Both the position numbers and the translations under genes were made by a program. DNA of 64,000 nucleotides. Source: Macrostomum hystrix (taxonomy: Eukaryota > Platyhelminthes > Macrostomidae). A model generated the notes under the pieces. It saw only the letters and a program-made list of their open reading frames with translations. It did no database searches and had not been told where the DNA came from. How positions within the stretch are numbered: the stretch's first letter is position 1; each line of letters begins with the position of its first letter. Below are positions 11,260 to 22,000 of the stretch, piece after piece. The DNA is taken from positions 186,001 through 250,000 of the forward strand of contig CATNEN010000002.1 in assembly GCA_950097015.1 (NCBI GenBank). Direction: 5' to 3'.

Positions 11260-13527
11260 CGGTTAATGATCAAGTTCTTTTTGTTGAGATCGACGCGACG
11301 GCCCTGCATAGCAACGACAACAGATGTTGAATGTCTTGTGATTTTTTTATTTAACAATCGTAAAAAATTAACGATAGTGCATAAAGAGGGTTACTGTTTA
11401 TGATTATTTTTACAGATTGGAACACGCAAATTATTACAAACTAGACTTAGACTTATGCATTTCGAAATAATTTTAGTCGCGACAATTTAACAGTCAGAAA
11501 GAACACACTATTTTTTCCGACGTACCTATACTTCACGACAGCTCCCTAACAGAATGACCGATTTTCGTGAAAGTCCCAAATCAGGATCGAAGCTCCTGAC
11601 GAACCTTTACGATGAACTAGCTTTCAAAGCATTCTAGTCAAAGACCCTGGTGACAAGGACAACCAAAGCATCGCTCTGTGTTAACCCTCTTCGGCGAATC
11701 CATACTGCATGGTTCAATAATGGAGAAATGAGCAGTATAATCGGCGACAATAGCCGACATGGTTCAATGATGATATTTTGTGAGCAGAAAATCCTGTTTA
11801 TACTGATAGTTCTTTCCAGCAGACACTCTGATGAGAATTGTTGAATACCTCGACGATGCCGATGTTTTGTGATTCTGGAAGCTGTTTCATCAGCGAGAGA
11901 GGAAGATTTTAGCTCCCCCCAGTTCTCGATTTGCTTTGCTATTGGTTCAGTACTTTGGGAGATTCCGAAAAATGTGGATATTTGACATACTCCCTGTGGT
12001 CTTTCACAGTCAATCATGAATGTACAGCATTTCAGTCAATGGACTGGGGGAAAGCTCCAACGAACACGAATAAAACATTTGATACCATGCAGCTTCTCCA
12101 CTGCTTGTTAAAAAGTAAACTACAAATTTGAGTACCATATTTTTAACCTAACAAGAACAATGGTCATTTCGAGAGAGAGTTAACATATACGTAATAATCT
12201 AGTCTGACCAGCCACTGCAGCTTACGCAGGGTTCCTAAAAGTTTACTGTTATCAGACAGTGATCTTAAATACGTGGGCAGAAAAAATTTGAGTTTGCCTT
12301 TGATATTGCTGCATGGCTTTTATTGCCACTAGACTACCCGACGAGTGTGACACGGTCAAACTAATTTAAATTCAGATTTTGCGGATTGATCAAAGCAGAG
12401 TGGCCTCATTTTGCAGGGTTTAGTTTTAGCTGGTGAATTAGTAAAATTCACGGGTTTATTAATTTATGGTGTCTGCATTTTTTATTTCGTAGAGAAAGAG
12501 GTCTTAATTCAATCCTCAAAAAATTATATCTTCTCGAATTACAAACACTTGAGACCAGAATCCACCTTGCCTTGTCATGCAACTAGATCTACTTTTTTAC
12601 GATTATAACCGACTTCATAATCAGAACGTGAAAAAATATAAGCCGCGTGTGATTTCTGCTTCCGCGAAATTAGCATTTTACCTCTCAGCTATCCAGATCG
12701 AGACAGGGTGACATTTTAATATCAATTAAGCAGAAAATCGTTTTATTTGATTTGCTGACACCATAAAATTGTTTTAACAAGAAAGGTGACATTTTTGTAA
12801 AAATGTTCACAAGGCATGCACCTTTATCAATTAATACAGACTGCTAGAAGATCGATAAAAAACTGATAGAATATCGATACTACTAGAAGATCAATAAATA
12901 CTGCTTTATAGACTGTTCGATATAGAAGGTTCGATATGGACTGCTAAAAGATCGACACGACTTCCATCATGCAGAATTTCGTAATCGATACTGACTGATT
13001 TTCTGTAATCAACAGTACTTGAAGTCAGATTTTTGCGTAACGAAGTTATTTAAACGTTAAAAGTTCACTGCTTAAAATAAAATAACGTGATCGAAATGAT
13101 TACAAAAATGATAAGAATTATAGTTTAATTTGCGCGTTCAATTCAAACTAACGACTAAAAGATTATATTCGTAAACTGGGCAATACAAAAAGTCTGCAAC
13201 TGAAACGAAGATCAGATCAAAGATTGACGCACAATTATAACACAAAATTATTAAGTAAAATTAAGTAATTTAAGTTAATAATACATGAATAAAAGCACCT
13301 GACAAAACCTATATTTACTTAATTATTTAAAACCGCGTGAATTTTTTTATCGCGTTATTTTAACTAGGCAAATGCTTAATTTGATTTGAATCCCTTATTT
13401 ATACTTTTCTTCGACTCGTATTATTTTATTTTTTAAAGTAAAAATAGCTAAAAATGTACAAATCTAAATTAAAAAACGGCTGCCGTGTCATTTGCTTTTT
13501 TCGAAGCCTTTAAAATGAAATAACATT
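11260..13527. other. AT-rich non-coding region
   Basis: No gene seen. A minus-strand frame of 127 codons at 11634-12017 resembles nothing I know. Around 12025 a short stretch (TTTCAGTCAATGGACTGGGGG) resembles the interior of SINE family A and may be a decayed copy. Around 12830-13000 degenerate repeats of the type CTAGAAGATCGATA occur. Confidence 0.45.
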
Positions 13528-13675
13528 CTGTGACGTGGTATGGTGCGGGGATGGCGATGGCAACACTAAAAATTACATGTTTGTTGTTATAGCAATAAAA
13601 AGTAATAATTAGGTGTTGAAAAAAATGGTACAATAATACCCAGGTTTACGTATAGGAAGTGAGCTAATCAGAATA
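13528..13675 (+). repeat. left copy of a ~150-bp direct repeat
   Basis: Starts CTGTGACGTGGTATGG, includes ATGGCGATGGCAACA and GGTACAATAATACCCAGG, and ends near CAGAATA. It is about 80% identical to 15504-15653. The two copies lie in the same orientation about 1.98 kb apart. They could be LTR-like ends of a small non-autonomous element, or two insertions of one short element. Confidence 0.6.
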
Positions 13676-13679
13676 TAGC

Positions 13680-14590
13680 TACGATGATTTCTAAACGACG
13701 AAGGTATTCTTCAATGCAAAGACTGAATTGAGCAACGAGCAGTGCGATGGATTCTAGTATTGGCAATTAAAACAGGAGTAAAATAAACAATAGACACATA
13801 GTAGACTAAGTTTACCGACATACACCACTATGAGTAGTAAAATCTGAGGATGAATAGCATAGCAACGAGAGGTCAATGACAATACATTTTCAATTAAAGA
13901 AGAGAGCACACAAAGAGCTGTCGCCAGTGCGACTGAGAGAGGAAGGCGCAAGACGGTGCAAGACATGCACCCCGCTGCAGACTGCAGCACACGAGAACGG
14001 TGCACTATACTGGCACCAGCCGACAACCGCTGAACCGGTTCCCAAGGACCACAAGGGCCCGCCCCGATGGACGCAGCTGAAGCCGCCCAGCAAATGAACG
14101 CGCACAGAGCGCAGAAGAAACAGGCACACAGAGAAAGTATTGAACGCTGAGAAACGCCACTATGACGGTCAGATTTCGAGGGCCGACACCGCAAAATGGA
14201 ATGTCTCAGACGCTCAAAAACAAAGAAAATGAAGGGAACGAAAAAGGCAGCAAAAAAGGAACAGACAACATTCAGTTGGGAATACGAATACATGCGTTGA
14301 TGAGTAATTATATTATTACGATTACGAAAAGTTGCAGTAAAGGTACAGCGCAATATTTGATTTTCGAAAAGTATTTTGTAGGCGAAATGCAGTTCGAAAA
14401 CAACAAAAAACAAAGCAATTAAAAAATTATTCACATACACAATACGAGGTAGTGAGAAATGCTGCAATTGACGCAACCGCGATTCACCTCTTCATTAGTC
14501 TGTCCGCACCGCTCCGCCACGTCTTCAAATTTGAAGTTGTCGACGCCTTCTTACTTTGAACGGATGAGTATGAGTAGGCCGCCATTTGCA
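13680..14590. other. region between direct repeats, no recognised gene
   Basis: A GC-rich island at about 13915-14100 keeps frames open on both strands: plus 13876-14097, and minus 13754-14476 with 240 codons. Neither product has a domain I recognise, and they overlap antisense. If the flanking direct repeats are the ends of an element, this would be its interior. Confidence 0.35.
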
Positions 14591-14591
14591 A

Positions 14592-15057
14592 AGGCTGGTG
14601 TCGGAGGCTAGTGTCGGAGGCTAGTGTCGGAGGCTAGTGTCGGAGGCTAGTGTGTCGGAGGCTAGTGTCGGAGGCTAGTGTCGGAGGCTAGTGTCAGAGG
14701 CTAGTGTCGGAGGCTAGTGTCGGAGGCTAGTGTCGGAGGCTAGTGTCGGAGGCTAGTGTCGGAGGCTAGTGTCGCAGGCTAGTGTCGGAGGCTAGTGTCG
14801 GAGGCTATAGTGTCGGAGGCTGGTGTCGGAGGCTAGTGTCGGAGGCTAGTGTCGGAGGCTATAGTGTCGGAGGCTAGTGTCGGAGGCTATAGTGTCGGAG
14901 GCTAGTGTCGGAGGCTATAGTGTCGGAGGCTAGTGTCGGAGGCTATAGTGTCGGAGGCTAGTGTCGGAGGCTATAGTGTCGGAGGCTAGTGTCGGAGGCT
15001 ATAGTGTCGGAGGCTAGTGTCGGAGGCTATAGTGTCGGAGGCTAGTGTCGGAGGCTA
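14592..15057. repeat. 13-bp minisatellite turning into a 28-bp dimer array
   Basis: The unit is GTGTCGGAGGCTA. In the left half 13-bp units follow each other directly. From about 14805 a 15-bp variant with an extra TA (GGCTATAGTG) alternates regularly with the 13-bp form, so the true period becomes 28 bp. This records a switch from monomer to dimer amplification. Confidence 0.93.
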
Positions 15058-15503
15058 TTGATGCAAAGAGTGATTCAGAGATGCAGTATTCCAGCATTGT
15101 CAGATTATAGCTTTGCGTCAGGTCCGATGTGCTGACCACCGAAGGCACCGGTATAATTGCGGCTGCACGATGGCAAATATCAATTTGGAAGATATTGCTG
15201 AACATCGGGTCGCTGAACCGATGAGACAAGTCGCCGAACCGATGAGACGGTCGCCGAAGTGATGAGAGATAGGCCGCCGAAGTAATTAAGCAGGCCGGAG
15301 AATTGATGGTGTGGGGCAAGTTGTCACTGCAGACCGAAGATACGACGCAGAATGACGCGGGCGAGCAGATGACCAATCAAAATAAGTTTTTTTAGGTGGG
15401 ACTTCCATTTTATGTGACGAGTGTTTACTAAGAGTTGTTGTGTAGCGGATTTGGTTTGGGATTTTAAATCGATTGCTTTCAATGTTAGTTTGTTCGACTA
15501 TAG
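15058..15503. other. non-coding region with short degenerate repeats
   Basis: At 15205-15290 there are three to four imperfect copies of a CCGAACCGATGAGAC / CCGAAGTGATGAGA motif. No convincing gene. Minus-strand frames here have no known motif. Confidence 0.4.
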
Positions 15504-15653
15504 CTGTGACATGGTATGATGGGGCGGGAATGGCGATGGCAACATTCACAACATGTTTATTATAATGATAATAAAAAGTACTAATTAGGTGTTAAACAAA
15601 TTTGGTACAATAATACCCAGGTGTACGTGTAGGAAATAAGCCAATCAGAATAC
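15504..15653 (+). repeat. right copy of the ~150-bp direct repeat
   Basis: Partner of 13528-13675. It shares CTGTGAC.TGGTATG, ATGGCGATGGCAACA, AATTAGGTGTT and GGTACAATAATACCCAGG in the same order, with scattered substitutions and small indels. Confidence 0.6.
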
Positions 15654-15659
15654 AGGATC

Positions 15660-17690
15660 AAGGTCAGAGCCAAGTTCTATAATTCTAGTCACAGAGTAAA
15701 ATAAATATTGCGCAAAAAGCTTGTGAATACATATGAACAGTGAAGTAGAAAATAGACACCAAAATAGTGTACTGAACATACTATTTCGGATACAGTATTG
15801 TTATAAAAAGAAAGGTAAGAAAGAAGTATAAATTTTTACAATAATTATATACGACGCTACGATAAACGAACACTGTCACAAGTGTGTCAGACTTCCTGAA
15901 ATCTTTACTGTAAATATTATTTACAGTATTTTATCTTCTGTCGCATGCCCTCTTTCTTTTTACCTCCTATCTGCAAAAACTGCAATATTGTAAATTTTGG
16001 CTATTCCTTGTATATTTATCTCTGCATTCCTTGTATACTGACTAATTTTGCAATACGTTATCCGGTCACTATCCAGCAATTTCACTCAGAGCGATATTAT
16101 ATTACTATTTACCTATGATAGCGCTTTAGTGTCCGATCGACAAGACACCTTATAGTAATTCCCTAAATTTTACATAAACGCACTGGTTTTGACCCATCCT
16201 ATTGAGCCTCCAAGGGATAAAATTAAAAGGGATAATATTACTAGTTAAACCTTCCTTATTCAAAACGTATAAATATCTATATTATTCTTAGTAAGTAATT
16301 AACACAAGAAACAATTTCTCCTAAAGCAAAATTTCATAATATTTCATTATTTCATAATATCATTTATAGCATTTGCGCGGCGGGTTGGCGAGTGCATTTA
16401 AACAACAAAAAGATCGCGAATAATATGTCTTATTTGGTTTTTGGAGTAAATTCAACTTTGCAATATACGATAGAATTTTCTTAAGCCTGCCTCGATTTGC
16501 AAAACTATGTAAAAATTGTATTACATATAACTTAATGAGTATCACACATTAGTACAACTAATCAAATTTGTCAATGTCTTTACTCTATCAATATCTATGA
16601 CTATCGACTATGTAGCAGTAGCAAGTAAATTACTACTATACTACTATTTATTTCATACGAAAATAGAGAGTTTATACTAATTTCTACCTACAATTGTGCA
16701 ATAAATACTTCTATTCCAGTGAATTCATACATTGAGCCTCTAAACATAAAAGCTCTAACTAATATCAAATGTTTCAATCTACTAACTTTAGATTTCTTAT
16801 TTCACAATAGGCCTAGTCAGAAATATTTAGTAATCACAGATTGTGACATTTTAGTCACTAACTTGTAATTTAGTAGGGCCTATATTACTATATATTTTTT
16901 TGCAAACTGTGATGCTCAAGCTGGTCTGTTCTTAGTTCTCCTAGTTCCTAAATCCTACTTCTCCTAAATCCAAACATTTTAGGGCTTACAAAATATAAAT
17001 CAAAATATCACAATAAAGTAGCCTAATACTTACCATGTCCCTATTTTGTGTAAAGCTTAGCTTAGTAGGCCTAGAAGTTTTTTCCACAATATAAGTATTC
17101 ATTATATGGTTCTCCAACTGTCACCTTATCTTTTAACACGGTTTCTTTTAAACTTTTTTAGCATTTTTATGGCTATGTTAATGAGCCTTTAGCATTTACA
17201 TTATGTAACTTGTTTATACTGTAGACCTATAGTAAAAAATGATTAAGAATTGTATAATCTTGTATTGAAACAACTTTATATATTAGGCCTAAGACATGAT
17301 TCAAATTTACAAAAATCTTTAAACTAGTTAAGTAAGATGTAGCATATTTTTTCTCTCCTTCATTCTTACATGTTTTTAAATAATAATTGTATGAGATTAG
17401 GCCTATCTAACCTGCATTGTATTTTAAACATACTTAGGCAATGTAATGAAATAATTTTTTCCACTATCTACTACTTGTTCCTATATAAATAAAAAATTTT
17501 ATAACCATTCTTGTGAAAAGTAGTTATAAGTTTTTGTTTAGTATGTAGATGCAACTGCATCTGCTATTTTAAACTTTGTTGCTTAATTATAGCATTAGCC
17601 ATTTATAAATATAGTTTAGCTTGTATTTCTAAGCTAGATAGGGCCTAGTTATTATTTAGGCATAGGTATTGCAACAGGGTGAGTGGTAGA
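15660..17690. other. AT-rich non-coding region
   Basis: Very AT-rich with frequent stops in all frames. I see no gene, array or clear element. Short GGCCTA-containing motifs (TAGGCCTA, AGGCCTAT) recur between about 16810 and 17700 but do not form an array. Confidence 0.5.
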
Positions 17691-17903
17691 GTGGTTAGGC
17701 CTAGTGAGTTTGAGAGTTTGGGTGACAATGAGAAAGTCAGGGCAGATGTTCACACCTTTGTGAGCTTGTGCCTATGTACAGTATCTGTGTTTGTGCTAAC
17801 GAGTCAGCATGAATCCTGCAGAATCTAGGCAGGTCTAGTGTCATCAAATGCAGTGTCATTGCCAGCAGCCCTCTTGCAATTATTATTATTATTATTATTA
17901 GCA
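17690..17903 (+). mobile_element. SINE family B, 5'-truncated copy with ATT tail
   Basis: Shares the segments GAGAAAGTCAGGGCAGATGT, GAGTCAGC..GAAT, TCTAGTGTCA.CAAATG and GCAGCCCTC.TGCAATTATT with the fuller copy at 43520-43865. It ends in an (ATT)n tail at 17878-17900. The tRNA-like head is missing. It lies just upstream of the BOLA1 exon. Confidence 0.7.
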
Positions 17904-18051
17904 TTGCTAACTGGTATAGGTATTTTCTTTTGTAGCTGAATCAATTGGCTTTTACCCAAATTTACAGGCTTGCCAACTAATTTCTATTCTTCTAAAAGTG
18001 TCAGCGGGAGCAGTTCGCACCTGCTGCACCTTCTCTGGCCACAAAGGACCC

Positions 18052-18432
18052 ATGGCGTTGGCTATTCAATCCCGGCTGCAATCATCAGCCGACTTGAATC
18101 CCATCGATCATCTACAAATTGTGAACGAGTCCTCCGGTCACGCGCCCCGATCGCCGGGGGCGAATCCGCGCACAGCCGAGTCTCATTTCAAAGTCCTGAT
18201 CGTGTCTAAACAGTTCGATAATCTATCTTTAGTTAATAGGCATCGATTGGTCAATCGGGTCTTGTCAATTTTTTTAACATCGTCAGGCCAAGCTAGCAGC
18301 AGCAGCAGCCTGCACGCCTTGAGCATCGATGCCAGAACACCAGCTGAGTGGGCCGCTGTTGCCGCGGGCGAAGCTGTGCCTGGCTCGCCACCCTGCATGG
18401 GTGGTGAGCGGTCGTTAAATAAGAAACAATAA
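18052..18432 (+). CDS. BOLA1: BolA-like protein 1 (mitochondrial Fe-S cluster factor)
   Basis: The 126-aa product matches the BolA fold of animal BOLA1. It starts with an IQSRLQ helix, then has the NESSGHA motif with the conserved His (about 30), SHFKVLIVS, the helical NRHRLV motif with the second conserved His (about 64), LHALSIDARTPAEW, and the BOLA1-type tail SPPCMGG. BOLA1 partners monothiol glutaredoxin GLRX5 in mitochondrial iron-sulfur metabolism. The first ATG in frame is at 18052, but the frame stays open upstream to likely acceptors at 17935 (TTTTGTAG) or 17966 (TTTACAG). A mitochondrial leader in an upstream exon or a trans-spliced start is therefore possible. A Ser-rich insertion precedes LHALSI. 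Paralogue choice (BOLA1 over BOLA3) rests on the SPPC..GG tail. Confidence 0.92.
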   Translation: MALAIQSRLQSSADLNPIDHLQIVNESSGHAPRSPGANPRTAESHFKVLIVSKQFDNLSLVNRHRLVNRVLSIFLTSSGQASSSSSLHALSIDARTPAEWAAVAAGEAVPGSPPCMGGERSLNKKQ

Positions 18433-18545
18433 TTAGGAGACTTTGTAATGACTTATTTACTCTGTCTACTCAAATTGGAATTGGTTTTGCAATTTAAAAT
18501 ATTATAATTTGTAAACATATTTTTACTTGTTTTTTTCATAATAAT

Positions 18546-18832
18546 TACACCTGCCCCAATCGGGTCAGGCAGGCGACAGCACATCTGAATGCTGCGTACC
18601 GCTGTTCAGTCCATGGACTGGAGGGGGGGCACGTCACACCCACCCTCAATAACCCCAGCTAATGCTGGTACCCATTTTAATAGCTTAATTGGCTGGGTGA
18701 ACTGAACCATTGAATGGATAGTTAAATGTCTTGCCAAATAACACGAATATGTTTCAGTGGAGTCGGGAATCGAACCTCCGACTTTCAAGTCGTGAGTCCG
18801 CTGCTCTCACCACTAGACTACAACCTCCCTAT
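18546..18832 (-). mobile_element. tRNA-derived SINE, family A, copy 2
   Basis: On the minus strand it begins with a tRNA-like head. The A box lies in TAGTCTAGTGGTGAGAGCA and the B box in GGAGGTTCGATTCCCGAC. The body holds CCAGTCCATGGACTGAACAG, and the element ends near GGGGCAGGTGT. It matches the copy at 8180-8735 but lacks that copy's internal extra sequence. It sits between BOLA1 and the TPRG1L-like gene. Confidence 0.78.
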
Positions 18833-19082
18833 TTATTTTTATATATCTAGAAACTGCAGCTAGTGCAGTCCCTGGACTGGTCGGGGGTCGTTAATTGTAT
18901 TCCTATAAAGTATAAATACCCTTGTAGTATAATAATATATATACTTTTAGTTTTGACTATTATAGCTCTCATAGTCCCAGAAAAACAAAGTACATACATT
19001 CTCATATGATTGTCTCTTTCAGATATTGTCAAGTTCTTTAAAGAAGCAAAGCAATAAAAGCAATCAGTGCTAAACATCGAAC

Positions 19083-22000
19083 ATGACTTCGCCAACTGAA
19101 ACCAGCGTGCCCCAGGTAAATTTTCAAAGCTCCAAGCTCGAGATTGGAGCCACTGATCCTTCGACTCTGCAGGCCCAGCTGCAGCAGCAGCCGCTGCCGC
19201 CCGATGGAAAATCCTTGCAGGATCCCGCACTGCTGACTTGCCCGCCTGTCAGGGAGAGATTCTTTGTGACCAAGGTGCCAAGGCAGGAGATTATGGACAT
19301 CTGCATCACAGCTGGCGTCAAGGCCGAATCTGATGGACAGGTTAAACAGCTGTTTGTGCTCACTGAAATCGACCACTGGAACAATAACTATGAGAAGGTT
19401 GTGCTGCTATGCGAGAACTCCGTGCTGGCTGTCAAGTTCGACTTTGTAACCAGGCGCTTCAAGCACGCCAAGAGAATCTTGCTGAGCTCCATTGTCAAGG
19501 TGCGTGTCTGACACCATGGGATTAGACTGGTGCGTGTCTGACATCATGGGATCTGACTGGTGTGTGTCTGACACAAGGGGATCTGACTGGTGTGTGTCTG
19601 ACACAATGGGATTAGACTGGTGTGTGTCTGACACCATGGGATTAGACTGGTGCGTGTCTGACACCATGGGATCTGACTGGTGTGTGTCTGACACAAGGGG
19701 ATCTGACTGGTGTGTGTCTGACACCATGGGATTAGACTGGTGCGTGTCTGACACAATGGGATCTGACTGGTGTGTCTGACACAATGGGATTAGACTGGTG
19801 TGTGTCTGACACAAGGGGATCTGACTGGTGTGTGTCTGACACCATGGGATTAGACTGGTGCGTGTCTGACACAATGGGATCTGACTGGTGTGTCTGACAC
19901 AATGGGATCTGACTGGTGTGTGTCTGACACCATGGGATCTGACTGGTGTGTGTCTGACACAATGGGATCTGACTGGTGTGTGTCTGACACAATGGGATCT
20001 GACTGGTGTGTGTCTGACACCATGGGATTAGACTGGTGTGTGTCTGACACAATGGGATCTGACTGGTGTGTCTGACACAATGGCATCTGACTGGTGCGTG
20101 TCTGACACAATGGGATCTGACTGGTGCGTGTCTGACACAATGGGATTAGACTGGTGTGTGTCTGACACCATGGGATTAGACTGGTGTGTGTCTGACACCA
20201 TGGGATCTGACTGGTGCGTGTCTGACACAATGGGATCTGACTGGTGTGTGTCTGACACCATGGGATCTGACTGGTGCGTGTCTGACACAATGGGATTAGA
20301 CTGGTGTGTCTGACACCATGGGATTAGACTGGTGTGTGTCTGACACCATGGGATCTGACTGGTGTGTGTCTGACACCATGGGATTAGACTGGTGTGTGTC
20401 TGACACCATGGGATTAGACTGGTGTGTGTCTGACACAATGGGATCTGACTGGTGTGTGTCTGACACAATGGGATCTGACTGGTGTGTGTCTGACACCATG
20501 GGATCTGACTGGTGTGTGTCTGACACAATGGGATCTGACTGGTGTGTGTCTGACACCATGGGATCTGACTGGTGCGTGTCTGACACCATGGGATCTGACT
20601 GGTGTGTGTCTGACACAATGGGATCTGACTGGTGTGTCTGACACCATGGGATCTGACTGGTGCGTGTCTGACACCATGGGATCTGACTGGTGTGTGTCTG
20701 ACACAATGGGATCTGACTGGTGTGTCTGACACAATGGGATCTGACTGGTGTGTCTGACACCATGGGATTTGACTGGTGTGTCTGACACCATGGGATTTGA
20801 CTGGTGTGTCTGACACCATGGGATTTGACTGGTGTGTGTCTGACACCATGGGATCTGACTGGTGTGTGTCTGACACAATGGGATTTGACTGGTGCGTGTC
20901 TGACACCATGGGATCTGACTGGTGTGTGTCTGACACAATGGGATCTGACTGGTGTGTCTGACACCATGGGATTTGACTGGTGTGTGTCTGACACCATGGG
21001 ATCTGACTGGTGTGTGTCTGACACAATGGGATCTGACTGGTGCGTGTCTGACACCATGGGATCTGACTGGTGTGTGTCTGACACAATGGGATCTGACTGG
21101 TGTGTGTCTGACACAATGGGATCTGACTGGTGTGTGTCTGACACAATGGGATCTGACTGGTGTGTGTCTGGCACAATGGGATCTGACTGGTGTGTCTGAC
21201 ACCATGGGATCTGACTGGTGTGTGTCTGACACAATGGGATCTGACTGGTGTGTCTGACACCATGGGATTTGACTGGTGTGTGTCTGACACCATGGGATCT
21301 GACTGGTGTGTGTCTGACACAATGGGATCTGACTGGTGTGTGTCTGACACAATGGGATCTGACTGGTGTGTGTCTGACACCATGGGATTAGACTGGTGTG
21401 TGTCTGACACAATGGGATCTGACTGGTGTGTCTGACACAATGGCATCTGACTGGTGCGTGTCTGACACAATGGGATCTGACTGGTGCGTGTCTGACACAA
21501 TGGGATTAGACTGGTGTGTGTCTGACACCATGGGATTAGACTGGTGTGTGTCTGACACCATGGGATCTGACTGGTGCGTGTCTGACACAATGGGATCTGA
21601 CTGGTGTGTGTCTGACACCATGGGATCTGACTGGTGCGTGTCTGACACAATGGGATTAGACTGGTGTGTCTGACACCATGGGATTAGACTGGTGTGTGTC
21701 TGACACCATGGGATCTGACTGGTGTGTGTCTGACACCATGGGATTAGACTGGTGTGTGTCTGACACCATGGGATTAGACTGGTGTGTGTCTGACACAATG
21801 GGATCTGACTGGTGTGTGTCTGACACAATGGGATCTGACTGGTGTGTGTCTGACACCATGGGATCTGACTGGTGTGTGTCTGACACAATGGGATCTGACT
21901 GGTGTGTGTCTGACACCATGGGATCTGACTGGTGCGTGTCTGACACCATGGGATCTGACTGGTGTGTGTCTGACACAATGGGATCTGACTGGTGTGTCTG

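Noticed and set aside
11634..12017. 127-codon minus frame
   Set aside because: No motif, no signal peptide, no splice or promoter context; likely chance.
13754..14476. 240-codon minus frame as a multi-pass membrane protein
   Set aside because: No recognisable domain, odd Cys-rich composition from antisense of a GC island, and a competing plus frame; kept only as an uncharacterised segment.
18765..18832. Functional tRNA gene on the minus strand
   Set aside because: It has A and B boxes but imperfect stems, and continues into a SINE body shared with 8180-8735.
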